Below are positions 23,101 through 34,171 of a DNA stretch of 64,000 bases, in pieces. The notes under the pieces are model-generated. The model was not told where the DNA came from and did not search any database. It saw only the letters and a program-made list of their open reading frames with translations. Origin of the DNA: Argyresthia goedartella (taxonomy: Eukaryota; Arthropoda; Insecta; Lepidoptera; Argyresthiidae); NCBI GenBank assembly GCA_949825045.1, contig OX463810.1, forward strand, positions 33,924,201 through 33,988,200, read 5' to 3'. The translations under genes and the position numbers were made by a program. Positions within the stretch are counted from its first letter, which is position 1; the number at the start of each line of letters is the position of its first letter.

Positions 23101-26100
23101 TGGTAAAAACTCATTTCTTATCGGCAACAAATATTTTATCACCAAAATATTTTTTCCTACCCAAAATGGATAAATGAACACCAAAAGTTGCAGAAAATAT
23201 TAGCGCAAAATACTGCGGTAGTTTAGGTGAAGGGTAAAGCCCCCTTTATCCTTCGTGTTTGTTTGAACATGTAAGAACAACAAAAAATACTTAAAACATA
23301 AGCTTAAGTATACAAAACATAAAAAGAAGTTTGGTGATCATTTATCCAAACACAATTTGGTGGACATTTTTCCATTCTGGCAGTCATTTCGAATTTATTG
23401 GTAGTAAAATAGGTGCATTTTTGGTAATAATTTAAACACAAGCCTTTCTTATCTGAATAGCGCTACATTATGACCATAATGTACCAAAACTTGTCAAACT
23501 ATGACATTGAAATTTCGGACGCCGCCGATCACCAGCGTGCCGCCCCTAGTTTGTCTGTGAAGTCGGTACTACCGAACAAGCTAAACAACTGCAGAGCAAT
23601 GATTAATGCCACAATGCCGGTCGAACATGCGATTCCTGAACACATCAAAGAGAGCTTATGATATGTGTGTAGATAAACTAGTGTATGTAACTGTACATAA
23701 TTAGGCATTAAATTTAAATTTTAAGGCATTTTAAATTTTTTGTCATTTTTATTTTGTAATGATTTATTTGAATTTTAATTTTATTTTATTGTTGACATAC
23801 TGTGTAATTTATTCTAAGGGCTTTTATGCCTGCAATAAACGATTATTATTATTATTATTAAAACCCCCTTTCCTTTCGGAAGACCCTTCCACTTCCTTCG
23901 CATGTTAGCCTAGTAATAAATCCCTCTGTACTTTTTGAGCATGATAGGGAAGCCACAACTTACGTAAATGACAATTTATAATATATTCCCGAATGCCATC
24001 TGACTATGTCGCACGTACTTTTATTTATAAGATATGATGCCAACTTCCTTCCTAATTTCATATCGAAAACAGTATGTGTAGGCTGGCTAATATCCACAAA
24101 GAAAATACCTACTTACAGGTCGTAGAACCTTTCACAACCATAATGATGATGATGATGATATGATAATTTGGCGACCTCTGTGGCGCAGCGGCTGTGGCTC
24201 TGCCTACCATTCGAGAGGTCCCGGGTTCGATCCCCGGCTGGGTGTAAGAAAAATAAAAACCCAGGCCTTGAATGTTTATGTGTGTGTGACGTCGCTGTTT
24301 CTGGATCCCATGACACAGGGTATCCTTATGTGGGGCCAGAAGCAATGTAGGTATGTGCCTGCATGTAGATGTTTATGTTTGTGATCATGTTGATGACGTA
24401 ATCCCTTGTATTTTCTTTAGGTGCTAGATATCTGCTTCGACTGGGCTGGGCAGCGCATGGCGACGGCGTCCAGTGACTGTTCAGCCAGGATCTACGACGT
24501 CAAGTCTGACTTCAAGGAGCTGGCTGTGATGAAGGGCCACCGTGAGGAGGTGTCCAAGGTCAGTCAGAAGTGAAAAAATAGCAAAGCCACAATACCCAAG
24601 AACTGACGTGAGTTCGCTAAAGAAATGTGTGATCAGGCGTATGACTCGGACCCATTTAGAGTTGATCAAGACATCATCTAATTCAGGGTGTATTCTCTGT
24701 CTTCTTTAATACCGGCAGCTTGTTTTCCTTCCGGGTTATTTTCTGGGTATAATCCTCCTAATTTGGTTAATTTATTTAATACTATCCTAAATGCTTAAGC
24801 CATACAGATCTTTAATCAGAACATAAGATCCACATTTACGAATACGTATTTGTGAAGTCTCGTTGGTTATCCTTGAAGTCTTAACGAGATTATGTTCTAA
24901 AATACAGGTCTGCTTCAGTCCAGCTGGCGGGAGTCTGCTAACAGCCTCTGCCGACAGAAGCGCTCGGATCTGGAACACCAACACTGGGAACTGTATCCAG
25001 GTGAATATTGTCTATCTAATACCCAATTTCGTTAGGTACCTATTTAGCAATCTGCCTACTTCTCACACTGCCTACTTCTCAAACTGCCTACTTCTTAAAC
25101 TGACTATACTTCGCAGAATTTCTACTGCATGAACATTGGACAGTCAGCTCTATTTTAGCCCATATATGACATGATTTTGACAGATGTTAGGATATGGAAA
25201 AATGTCATGATTTTAACAGATTTGACAGATCCGTCATCATTACATCTGTCAAAATAGTGTCATTTTGACAGATGTAATGATGACGGTTGTCACTGTTTGA
25301 CAGGTGTCATGATTATGTCATCTGTTATGATTTTGAAAGGTATCATCATTTTGACAAATGGCAATATCTTGACAGATGACACTATTTTGGCTAGTGTCAT
25401 TTTTATAGGTGTCATGATTTTGACATCTGTCATGATTTTGACAACTGTCATAATTTTGACATCTGTCATGATTCTGACATTTTTCATGGTTTTGATAGGT
25501 GTGTCATGATTTTGACAGAAGTCATGATTTTGACAGACGTCATGATTTTGACATCTCTCATGATTTTGACATCTATTCTTATTTCGATAGGTTTCGCAAT
25601 TTTGACAGGGGTCATGATTTTGACAGAAGTTTTGATTTAGACATCTGTCATGGTTTTGATTTGACAGGTGTCATGATCAGTATTTTGAGATGCATATTTC
25701 ATGATTTTAACAGGTATCACGATTTTTACACTATTTTGACAAGTCTTGATTTTGGCAGAAGTTATGATTTAGACATCTATCATGGTTTTGACAGGTGTCA
25801 TGATTAGTGTTTTGAGATGCAGATTTCATGATTTTAACAGGTATCACGGTTTTGACACTTTTTTGACAGGGGTCTTAATTTTGGCACAAGTTATGATTTT
25901 GACATCTGTCATGGTTTTAACAGCTGTCATGATTTTGACAGCTGTCATGATTTTTGCATCTGCCATGAGATCCAGTGAAAGATGACAGATGTCACTATAT
26001 TGACAGGTGTCATGATCATGTCATGTCCTGCCAGGGAATGAGTGTCATGCTGTCTGGCCTCTTGTCATCGTCCCGCGCCAGGCCGCTTGGTTCAAGTTCA

Positions 26101-26621
26101 GTTATTCAATAGTCCATTTTGCGTGACAGGGGGGGCTAGTCTATCGCCGCAACTATGGACTTTAAAAGTCCACGTCCAGTTTATTCACGATGTTTTACAT
26201 CACCTTTAGAAAATAGTGGGACTGCTTCTGGCATTATGTTGGCGTTGATGACAAGCTCCACGCAGGTGTTATGGGACTTCGGCAGATGCAGGATCAGAAC
26301 TGTAATATTTGCCGGTCTTTGCGAGGGGCGTAATGCCTCTGCTTCATCAACCAGAGTTCTAAATAACCTCTGGTTCTCGGATACTAGATAGACAACGTTT
26401 TTTTGCGGCTCGCGACACAGTGTACCACAATGTGTGGCCAGACGAATCTTTGGAAGTATCGAGAATTAAAATGGGTAGTGGATTCCGAAGCTTCATGAAT
26501 GTCTGTTTTTCCCCAGGTGTTATCCGGCCACCAGGGCGAGATATTTTCGTGCGCGTTCTCCTACGCCGGTGATGCCATCGTCACGGCCTCGAAGGACAAC
26601 ACCTGTCGTGTGTGGAGGTGA
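20103..26621 (+). CDS. DAW1: dynein axonemal assembly factor with WD repeats (DAW1), 9 exons
   Basis: The exons are 20103-20215, 20482-20691, 21109-21231, 21384-21568, 21945-22077, 22751-22910, 24421-24558, 24908-25000 and 26517-26621. All have GT-AG introns and the phases join without a break to 419 codons plus TGA; human DAW1 has 415. The N-terminus ([26 protein letters not shown]) is diagnostic of DAW1. Residues from about 90 form eight WD40 repeats ([88 protein letters not shown]). In other animals the protein acts in the cytoplasm with intraflagellar transport to deliver outer dynein arms. In insects that would mean sperm tails and chordotonal cilia (inference). The ATG gives the family's conserved start. 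Confidence 0.95.
21590..21795 (+). repeat. SINE/LINE-tail-like fragment in DAW1 intron 4
   Basis: It begins ATCCGCCCACATCGACCTAC, followed by TGCTGGGCAAAGGCATC and a C/T-rich block. A related start (CAGCCCACATTCACCCACTG, then CTGGGTATAG) occurs at about 42838-42870 in the PRCP-like gene. This 'CCCA...CTGCTGGG' sequence looks like a dispersed lepidopteran repeat. It is a fragment without clear ends. Confidence 0.5.
23022..23677 (+). mobile_element. TTTATCTACACAC element, copy a (interrupted)
   Basis: The ends TTTATCTACACACGTATCAT (23022) and the inverted form ending at 23677 make a ~28-bp TIR. The copy lies in DAW1 intron 6. It is opened by a 322-bp insertion at 23123-23444 flanked by TTTCTTATC on both sides. 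The interior contains a 63-codon frame at 23470-23661 resembling those in copies b and c at 32057 and 32529. A TAATTAGGCATT tail and AT-rich DNA follow. Confidence 0.78.
23123..23444. mobile_element. 322-bp insertion nested in copy a
   Basis: Both sides carry TTTCTTATC (23114-23122 and 23445-23453), and copies b and c read straight through this point, so the interval is an insertion with a 9-bp (or 8-bp) target duplication. It is AT-rich and contains the module GCGGTAGTTTAGG ... CATGTAAGAACAACAAAAAA, also found near 495 and 37657. Target size hints at a hAT-type element; the terminal repeats are weak. Confidence 0.72.
23678..24165. other. intron sequence with a LINE-like tail
   Basis: Positions about 23825-23860 read GCCTGCAATAAACGATTATT followed by ATT repeats, a typical 3' tail of a LINE or SINE whose body is no longer recognisable. 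The rest is AT-rich intron. Confidence 0.45.
24166..24345 (+). mobile_element. tRNA-headed SINE in DAW1 intron 6
   Basis: The head resembles an internal RNA polymerase III promoter. The A-box-like TGGCGCAGCGGCT (24180) and B-box GGTTCGATCCC (24224) are about 35 bp apart, followed by a non-tRNA body (ATGTTTATGTGTGTGTGACG, GGATCCCATGACACAGGGTA). It ends about 75 bp before exon 7. The folded head lacks a proper tRNA 3' half, so it is a SINE and not a tRNA gene. It differs in sequence from the SINEs at 34464 and 41149. Confidence 0.8.
25190..25995. repeat. 18-bp-period minisatellite in DAW1 intron 8
   Basis: Roughly 800 bp of degenerate repeats of a unit like TGACATCTGTCATGATTT, spaced 18 bp apart with occasional losses. 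Because 18 is divisible by three, all frames stay open for long stretches and yield nonsense peptides such as repeated '[12 protein letters not shown]'; these are not genes. The unit is itself partly palindromic (CTGTCA...TGACAG). Near 25680 and 25800 a larger ~125-bp block (TTGAGATGCATATTTCATG) is duplicated as well. Confidence 0.9.
25231..25286. repeat. perfect 24-bp inverted repeat with 8-nt loop
   Basis: Arms at 25231-25254 and 25263-25286 (CCGTCATCATTACATCTGTC... and its exact reverse complement) surround TAGTGTCA. It lies at the left edge of the minisatellite and is made of minisatellite words in opposite directions. Confidence 0.88.
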
Positions 26622-27050
26622 TATGACTGGTGGCAGCCGAGGGGGGGCAGCGTCCACGAGTGAGGGGGAGGGCTCTACCAAATAATGAAAGCGTCGAAGG
26701 AGGTTTTATGAGTGAACAATCGATGAATGGGGAGGAAACTGTCATGGACAAGGACAAAAGGATCGTTGTCGCTATCATTGCGGCTTCTAAGGACAACAGC
26801 TGCAGGGTGGGTGATCGACTGGTGGGTGGACAGCGTCGATGAGTGAGGGGAAGGGGGAGGGAGAGAAGGGGAAAGAGGGGAAGAAAGTTAAAAAAAAACA
26901 AGGGGAAAGGGGCAAGAGAGAGAGAGAAGTTATGTCCTCTTGTGAGTGACGCGAACTACGGATCGGTGATCTCGGAAGGACAACAGCTGCGAGCTCTGTA
27001 CGTGCTGTGACTGGTGGCAAACGAGGGGGAACAGGGTCGAGGGAGGGGGG
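26622..27050 (+). repeat. degenerate tandem copies of the DAW1 terminal exon
   Basis: The end of exon 9 plus its downstream sequence (26566-26668: GCCTCGAAGGACAACACCTG, GACTGGTGG, CAGCGTC, GAGTGAGGG) recurs at 26765-26846 (GCTTCTAAGGACAACAGCTG, same following words). It recurs more weakly at 26955-27045 (GGAAGGACAACAGCTGCGAG, GTGACTGGTGGCAAACGAGG). The second copy still translates to AASKDNSCRV, the last WD40 strand. These lie after the TGA, so they are downstream or 3'-UTR sequence. Purine-rich GGGGA/GAGAGA runs separate them. Confidence 0.8.
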
Positions 27051-28290
27051 AGATCTTTCCCTCCATAATCAGATTATAATCTTGGCGTCGGTCGTTTCGG
27101 TGGATTTATATTAATTGAATACTAGTCAATATTTGTACACCTATTATTACTTAATAATGTTCTCTAAAATATGTTTATCATTAAATTACTAAAAATAAAT
27201 CATAACTAATCCGAGTATTCATTCGTATCGCTTCATTTGATAACACGTATTGCCAGGCAAAGTTTAATTAATATTTGTTCATATTCATAATTCAGTTAAA
27301 AAAAACAATAAATAGGTACTTGTTTTTACACATAGTAAATGACAAGGGCTGTTTACCTTACCACTACCACCTAAGAGAGGGCGGACGGATTGATAATGAT
27401 GAGTAGAAGCACTTCCCACTATAACTCTGTTTGCCAAAACAAATTAATGGGAAATAAATGCACTGGCGTCTGATTGGTAGAGCCACGATGCAGTTGCGAG
27501 AATTTTTTAGTTTATTCGTGCGACTCGTACCGTTCAGACGTGCTTTACTATCTTGTGTTAGTAAAATTGATAACTTTTCTGTGAAAACAACTGGATGAGG
27601 CAAAAGATGGGCACACGATCCCATATATATCATAAATCCCATGACATTTAATCATTCAATCCCCGAATATGGTCAGCTATATTTGGGGAGTGACAGTACC
27701 CATCAATATGAACATTTTACTATTTATTTGTGTTTTATGTGCAATAAAGAATTATTATTAAGATCTACCTTCTCTATGGTGTATTAAACTTCATTGATCG
27801 GGCGCCAAATTTCAAAGAGAAAGCTCTCGCGCGCGCAAGACACCCTCGGGTGATGGATTTTCCATACTCTATTGCCATGGCATCAGGAAATGCGCGATGC
27901 ATTTTTCAAGGAGTCGTTACTCTTACAAACTGTATATTGATATTTCATTTCATTTCATTTTATTGCGATAAATTACAGTATTTGTTACAGATCTTAAGTA
28001 ATATAATATAATGTGCTAATGTAATTTTACCAATGGCGGCATGGCAATTTAATAATCATAATTATCAATAGAATTAAATTAGATTAAGTAAATTAGATTA
28101 ACATTAGAGAAAATTAGATAATAGTATTTTCCGCTTGGAAAAACAAAAAAATACATAATCATAAATAATTTTATAAAAGCATTATTTTATTGGATTAGAA
28201 TTTAATTGAATTGTTATTTTGAGTTAATATTTATGTCGCTAGTCAAAAGTATGAAAAAAAATCGGTTCGGCAGCAAGTACCGTACAAGCA
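27051..28290. other. intergenic sequence after DAW1
   Basis: Possible polyadenylation signals for DAW1 (AATAAA near 27192). A GTGCAATAAAGAATTATTAT tail near 27738-27760 marks the 3' end of an unrecognisable retroelement. No gene is supported. Confidence 0.45.
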
Positions 28291-28646
28291 ACTTCTCTTG
28301 AGAAGAATTCTTTTTTTATCGAATTTAAAGAATTTTCACGAAAAAGATGACGTCATAGTGGGTCCGCCATTTTGAATTTTAAAAAACTGATGAAAGATTC
28401 GAAACCAGCACCCTCAAAAACCCACATCTACCCCTCAATACTTGGAATTACATACAAAATTAACGTTGCGTGTTCAAAAAAGTCAGTTTTTTACAAATAA
28501 AAAACGAACCGCTGGACCGATTTTTTCTAGACTCCTTTCAGATCTAAGTCATGACGTGGCGTATCGATTGATATGGTCATCAAAGCGATTCGGTCCAGTA
28601 GTTATTGAGAAAACGAATTCCATAATTTTGATCACGTACATACGTA

Positions 28647-28684
<38 letters not shown>

Positions 28685-28800
28685 TCACTCTAAAAATGAT
28701 TGCAAATGATTCTCCAGGTCTTAAAACGTAAAGAAAACACAAAATTACCTATTTCAATTTTCAGACCTATTATAATAACTTCTCAAGAGAAGTTAACAAG
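28291..28800. repeat. repeat bounded by ACTTCTCTTGAGAAG palindromes, with (CA)n
   Basis: The palindromic word ACTTCTC(TT/AA)GAGAAG occurs near 28291 and again near 28780-28800. Between them lie AAGATGACGTCATAGTGGGT, a GGACCGATTTTTTCTAG motif and a (CA)n run at 28649-28680 ending CAGACATCACT. The layout resembles Helitron-like or foldback repeats common in moths. Class uncertain, no coding frame. Confidence 0.5.
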
Positions 28801-28855
28801 AGAAGTTAATAATAAAATAAAAAGTCTAATCCGTAAAACAATAAATACCTACTTT

Positions 28856-31577
28856 CTAAGACAATAATTTGCCGTATTCATAAAACTCAGTCAACGTATA
28901 AGGACACATAAGCAGTAAGTACTGCTTCAAGGCCTTCAGAAACTGATCACCCGAGAGAAGCTTTATATTTGACGGTAGTTTATTATAAACGCAGACTGCC
29001 ATATTACTAGTACTTCTACTATAGGACGTAGTTCTACAGTACCTAGTCTTAAGGTCATGCTTGAACCTATCTCTTAGCCTATTACTATTGCGTTCAGAGC
29101 TGATGGGAAACTTTTCAGGATAAAGCTTTATTAATTTGCAGAGCTCCATAATGTAGAGCGCTGTGACAGTGTGTATTTCCAATTTAAAAAATAGGCCGCG
29201 ACAAGTTACTGTATTTGATTTGACACCACTTAAAATACGAACGCATCTCTTTTGCAAGACAAACAACTTCTCTATATCAACGCTGCCACCCCACAATGCC
29301 AAGCCGTACAGAAGCCTAGAGTGGAAAAACGCATAGTAAGCCTGCAGCATGGCATGTGTTGTAGTAACTGTTGACAAGCATCTCAATGCATAGCAAAAAC
29401 TACTTAGTTTTGTCTCAAGGGTATCTATGTGCTTTTTCCAATTCATGTACTCATCTGCGAAAATCCCCAGAAACTTGGCTTGGTCTACAAGGGCAACCGT
29501 AGTATTGTCCACAGTTAGATTTGGTTCCAGTCTAGGGGTATTATAATTTCGGAAATGAATCATTTTTGTTTTTCCTGCATTTGTTTTTAGTCCAATAGAT
29601 TTTAACCACTTGACTATGGCATTGATAGTTTCATTTATCTCAGGAAACAGCTGTGTTGTATTATTTCTTTCAAATTTAAAGAATACTGAGACATCATCCG
29701 CAAACATAGTGATTTTCTTACTGACTATTTGGGGTAAATGATTAATATATAATATGAACAGCAGGGGACCCAGGACACTACCTTGAGGCACACCTTGCGT
29801 CATCTCAGTACTTAGGGATATTTTGTTTGAAAGTGTGTTTGTCCTGGAGTCAAACATAGGGAGCTTAACACTTTGTTGGCGGTTTGTCAGATAAGACTTT
29901 AACCAGTCTAGACAATTTCCTCTTATACCGTACCGATTTAGGATGCATAGCAACACGTGATGATCGACATAATCAAAAGCCTTTGATAAGTCCAGTAGAA
30001 CAGTTACCACGTTTGACTTTATATTTAGAGAGTCCGCCACAAAATCCATCATATCGAAAACAGCATCAATAGTTGACTTACCCTTTTGAAAACCAAATTG
30101 GTTTTTGGACAGTATTTTGTATTTTAATAAAAAGTTTGTCAAACGGTTTGAATAAAATTTTTCGAAGATCTTTGAAAGACGGGGCAACAACGCAATGGGG
30201 CGATAATTCTGAACTTCCAGTCTACTATCACCTTTGTGCAGAGGAATGATATGAGCTTTTTTAAGCCTTTCTGGAAAAATACCTGTGGCTATTGATCGAT
30301 TTATGAGATAGACCAGAGGATCGGCAACTACCTCTATAATTTCTTTAATAATAGTGATTGGTAAAGCGTCAAAACCACACGACTTTTTATTATTGAAACT
30401 AGACACAAGTATTAGAATTTCATGTCTAGATATGGGATTGATAAACATGGTGTTGTTTTGAAAGCTGGGAAGTTCAATGCTATGTAGCTCGTTTTTATTT
30501 ATAGGAGTGCTACTTGTACTGAAATAAGCGTTAAATAAGTCTGGGGCCTCTAGCTCACTGATTATCGTTTTAACACCATCTGTGAGTCCCGAAAAACTTT
30601 TATTTTTTTTAGATTTTTCCCCTTTGATAGTTTTATTTACTATATTCCAGACAGTTTGAATTTTATTTTTTGAATTTAGAATAAGACATTCGTTGTCTTT
30701 TTTCTTTGCATACGATACCACCCTGTGCAAAAACGAACAGTATATTTTGTAGTGTTTCGAAAGTATGGATTTATAATTTTTTGAAACTATGGAATCTTGG
30801 TTTAAATTTTTAAGTTCAATAAAAAGTTCACGCTTTGTTTCACAGGATTTTTGAATACCCGGTGTAATCCATTTTGGCTTAGGATATTTTTTCTCAACCT
30901 GTACTGTTTTCAACGGACAAAACCTGTCAAACGCACTAACGAGTATATCGTGAAACAGATTAAAAGACTGATCCGTATCTGAAATCGAGTATATCTGCTC
31001 CCAACATACGCAACTCAAAAAATCTTTGAACTCGTCTGTATTTGATTTATTGAGGTCTCTCACTTGTTTATAAATACTACGTGGATTTGATTTGATCTTT
31101 ATATCAAGTGTAGCATGCTGAAGGCTGTGGTCAGATAAACCTGGCTCAACTACTTTCACATTGCGTAAATTCATGTTGGAAATAATATTGTCGATGCAAG
31201 TACTACTATGGGCTGTTATGCGCGTGGGTTCCAGTACAAACGGTTTAGCATTAAATGATTTCAGTAGACTTAGAAACTCGCTCTTTTCCCTTCCGTGTTC
31301 CATTAAATTTACATTGAAATCTCCACACAGCAAAAATGGTTTGTCGATTCTGTTTCCTACTGTGTTTAAAACATTTTCAAGATGTTCAACAAACTTATCA
31401 TTTTTAATAGTTTTTGGCCTATAAGCACAAATCACAAAAACCCCGAGCAAGCTGACACCGCAGACTTCTAAAATATTTGAAATTGTGCGTTGCCTTATTG
31501 AGGGAAGCTCATCAAAATGCAGGCTGTCGTGAACAAAAATACATACTCCGCCTTTACTTTTTCGAGTATCCCGACAA
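28856..31577 (-). CDS. LINE ORF2: endonuclease (partial) and reverse transcriptase, open frame
   Basis: The frame runs unbroken from about 31577 to a TAG at 28856, roughly 905 codons. The N-terminus is cut inside the APE-type endonuclease, whose remaining motifs are visible (KGGVCIFVHD, LLCGDFNVNL, GLSDHSLQHA). The RT follows: IIPLHKGDSRLEVQNYRPIA, VTVLLDLSKAFDYVDHHVL, GVPQGSVLGPLLFILYIN and the catalytic ITMFADDVSVFF, then the C-terminal connector (HSRLLYGLALWGG, LQKRCVRILSGV). It resembles CR1/Jockey-group elements without RNase H. The 5' edge abuts a (TA)n run at 31584-31606. No stops interrupt it, so the insertion is fairly young, but it lacks the endonuclease N-terminus and cannot move on its own. 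Confidence 0.92.
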
Positions 31578-31606
31578 AAATATATTATATATATATATAT
31601 ATATGA

Positions 31607-32056
31607 GACACTAAATACAAGGGGTTAAGGACACGAATTTCTTTCATCTGTGGTAAAGGATCACAAAATAAAACAAAGGCATAATTACAGAAATGTTTGT
31701 TTTTACTTTACATTATAATTCTCATTAGTTTTCAAGACATCCCTTATTCGTCGAGTATTTTCGCCGGCTGCCATGATACTTACCTCGGCTTTTGATCGGC
31801 ATATCGGTTGGGCTCTGTGCTGCCGCTAAAGGGATTTGATATTCCATCTATGAAAAAACGAGCTCAGTTCAGGCAAAAATCCGCTTCTTCCCCACTGCTC
31901 AACTAAATCGCTCAAATGCATAAAGTTGAGCAGTGGGTAATACCAATCGCTCCTTTTTTTAAGAATTAACCTCCTTCAACAGACTGTTACCCTGGTACTT
32001 TATGGCAAGTTGAAGGGACAACGAGAGGGACCACCAGCTAAAAATCCATAAAATAT
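31607..32056. other. anonymous sequence
   Basis: Nothing supported. A short palindromic pair GCTCAACT...GTTGAGCA appears around 31900-31945 and again at 33210-33240. Confidence 0.4.
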
Positions 32057-32510
32057 TTTATCTACACACGTATCATAAACCCTCGTTACTGCGTACAAAA
32101 ACCGCATCTTACGATTAGCATAATGTTAAACTACTTGGTAAAAACTCATTCTTATCTGAAAAATTATACATTATGACCATAATGTGTAATTTTTCTACAT
32201 ATTATGACATTCAAATTTCGAACACCGACGCCCACCTGCGTGCCGCCCCTACTTTGTTTGTGAAGTTGGTACTACTGAACAAACAAAACAAGTGCAAAGA
32301 AATAATCAATGCCACCATGCCGGTCGAACATGCGGTTCCTGAACACATTAAAGAGAGCTTATGATATGTGTGTAGATAAACTAGTGTATGTAACTGTACA
32401 TAATTAGGCATTAAAACTCTCGAGTAATATTATTACGAAACTCGCCTTCGGCTCGTTTCATAAACCCATTCTCGAGTGTTAATGCCCTCCATTATGTAGC
32501 AGTCACATAA
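32057..32510 (+). mobile_element. TTTATCTACACAC element, copy b
   Basis: TIR-bounded core at 32057-32380: TTTATCTACACACGTATCAT at the left, its inverse ending GTGTGTAGATAAA at the right. A tail (ACATAATTAGGCATTA, CTCGAG, CGCCTTCGGCTCGTTTC, ATTATGTAGCAGTCACATAA) follows to about 32510. The core has a 63-codon frame at 32173-32364. The tail can fold, since GGCATTAAAACTCTCGAG pairs with CTCGAGTGTTAATGCC. Confidence 0.82.
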
Positions 32511-32528
32511 TCTACTATTATTAAAATA

Positions 32529-32970
32529 TTTATCTACACACGTATCATAAACCCTCTTTACTGCGTCTAAAAACCGCACGTTAAGACCACCATAATGTAA
32601 AACTATTTGGTAAAAACTCATTTCTTATCTGAAAATTTGTACATTATGTACCAAAATTTGTCAAATTATGACATTCAATTTTCGAACGCCGACGCCCGCC
32701 TGCGTGGGGCCCCTAGTTTGTCTGCGAAGTTGGTACTACAGAACAAGCTAAACAACTGCAGAGCAATGATCAATGCCACAATGCCGGTCAAACATGTGGT
32801 TTGAACACAACAAAGAGAGCTTATGATACGTGTGTAGATAAACTAGTATATGTAACTACATAATTAGGCATTAAAACTCTCGAGTGATATTATTATGAAA
32901 CTCGCCTTCGGCTCGTTTCATAAGCCCACTCTCGAGTATTAATGCCCTCCATTATGTAGCAGTCACATAA
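32529..32970 (+). mobile_element. TTTATCTACACAC element, copy c
   Basis: Head-to-tail with copy b at a spacing of 472 bp and with the same core (32529-32842) and tail. Its related frame (32607-32804) ends early. The regular spacing suggests a tandem duplication of element plus tail, or two insertions in the same site. Confidence 0.82.
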
Positions 32971-34171
32971 ATTACTATAGGTGTACCATGGGTAGAAGTT
33001 TTACTAGTGTAACTACTGGACCGCTTGGTTGTTCCACTTGAGTTTTTGTGCGCATGGTACACCTGGGTGTTCCACAGGCAATGAAGTATATGTCGTTTTT
33101 CGGTGGGGAAGACGGGAATAACATAAACATACTGATCAACTAAGTTAAGCAAAAAATAGTTGAGCAAAAATACAGCATAAAATGTTCGGTAATACAAACT
33201 AAGTCCTACTGCTCAACTGGTTGAGCAAACTAGTTGAGCACCGTGGAAGAAGCGCAGGGATCAGTAATTATACCTTGATGCTGTAGGTTCATAATAATTT
33301 ACTTCATAATTTATTTATTGTGCTTTAATCTCTATCTATGACATGAAGAAATTATTACTAATTTCTATCGGGATCGCTGTGATATTGATTTTTTAAAGGA
33401 TTTTTGCCAACATCACATTAACGCTGAACCAATCACAACCGCTAAAATATTTCATTGGATCGTGATAGATCTTGCTTTCAATCGTTCGGCCCCAAGAGAC
33501 TTAACTGAACCATAAGTCACCGATCTTTAATTTATATTCCTTATTTTATAAATTCGATAGGTAGATACGAGTACGTAGAGGTAAGTAACTGTGCGCACTA
33601 AATATTAAATAATGTTTATGAGTTGTTAACTAAACCTCTATCATCTACTTACAAGTAGCACATCCTACTCCAAACAAGGGTCGGGTGACCCGCGATAAAC
33701 GATGTACAGTCGTTTACAAAAGTCGTCCCCAACATTCTTCTCATTATTGAGAAAAATATTTGTCACAGTATCAAAAAGATAACATGGCGCTTGTCGGGTG
33801 TCAGTCTTAGCCAGTTAGTGAGGGGATATTGCTTAATAACATCAATTAATCAAATGAATTGATACACTCTCCTAACATTTGTGAATTGGATGCAGCAAAT
33901 TTAAATAGATTTTGACATTATTTTTTAAAAAATTTATTCTTTCCAATTGTTTTTTTGGCATCCCTAGCGAAGAAAATAATTTTATGAAGTTGTGGGTTAT
34001 CTGTCATATCACTTCTAAGATTTTAAGAACTGTAGATATCCCCATAATACAGTTATAGTATACATAAAATCCTGTCAAACCCATACTACGTCACAACCCA
34101 GTTGCCTAACTTAGTCCATCATTATAGTGGCGAAGTATGGATTTGACAGGACTGGACTGCTTTACCGGTAT
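32971..34171. other. anonymous sequence
   Basis: No supported gene. Positions about 34072-34152 are bounded by inverted words TCCTGTCAAACCCATACT / AGTATGGATTTGACAGGA, a possible 80-90-bp MITE. The rest is AT-rich. Confidence 0.4.

Noticed and set aside
25297..25985. Open frames with repeated [16 protein letters not shown] peptides
   Set aside because: Produced by an 18-bp tandem repeat, whose period is divisible by three; they lie inside a DAW1 intron.
25190..25995. CRISPR-like array
   Set aside because: Units are contiguous and degenerate with no spacers; the genome is eukaryotic.
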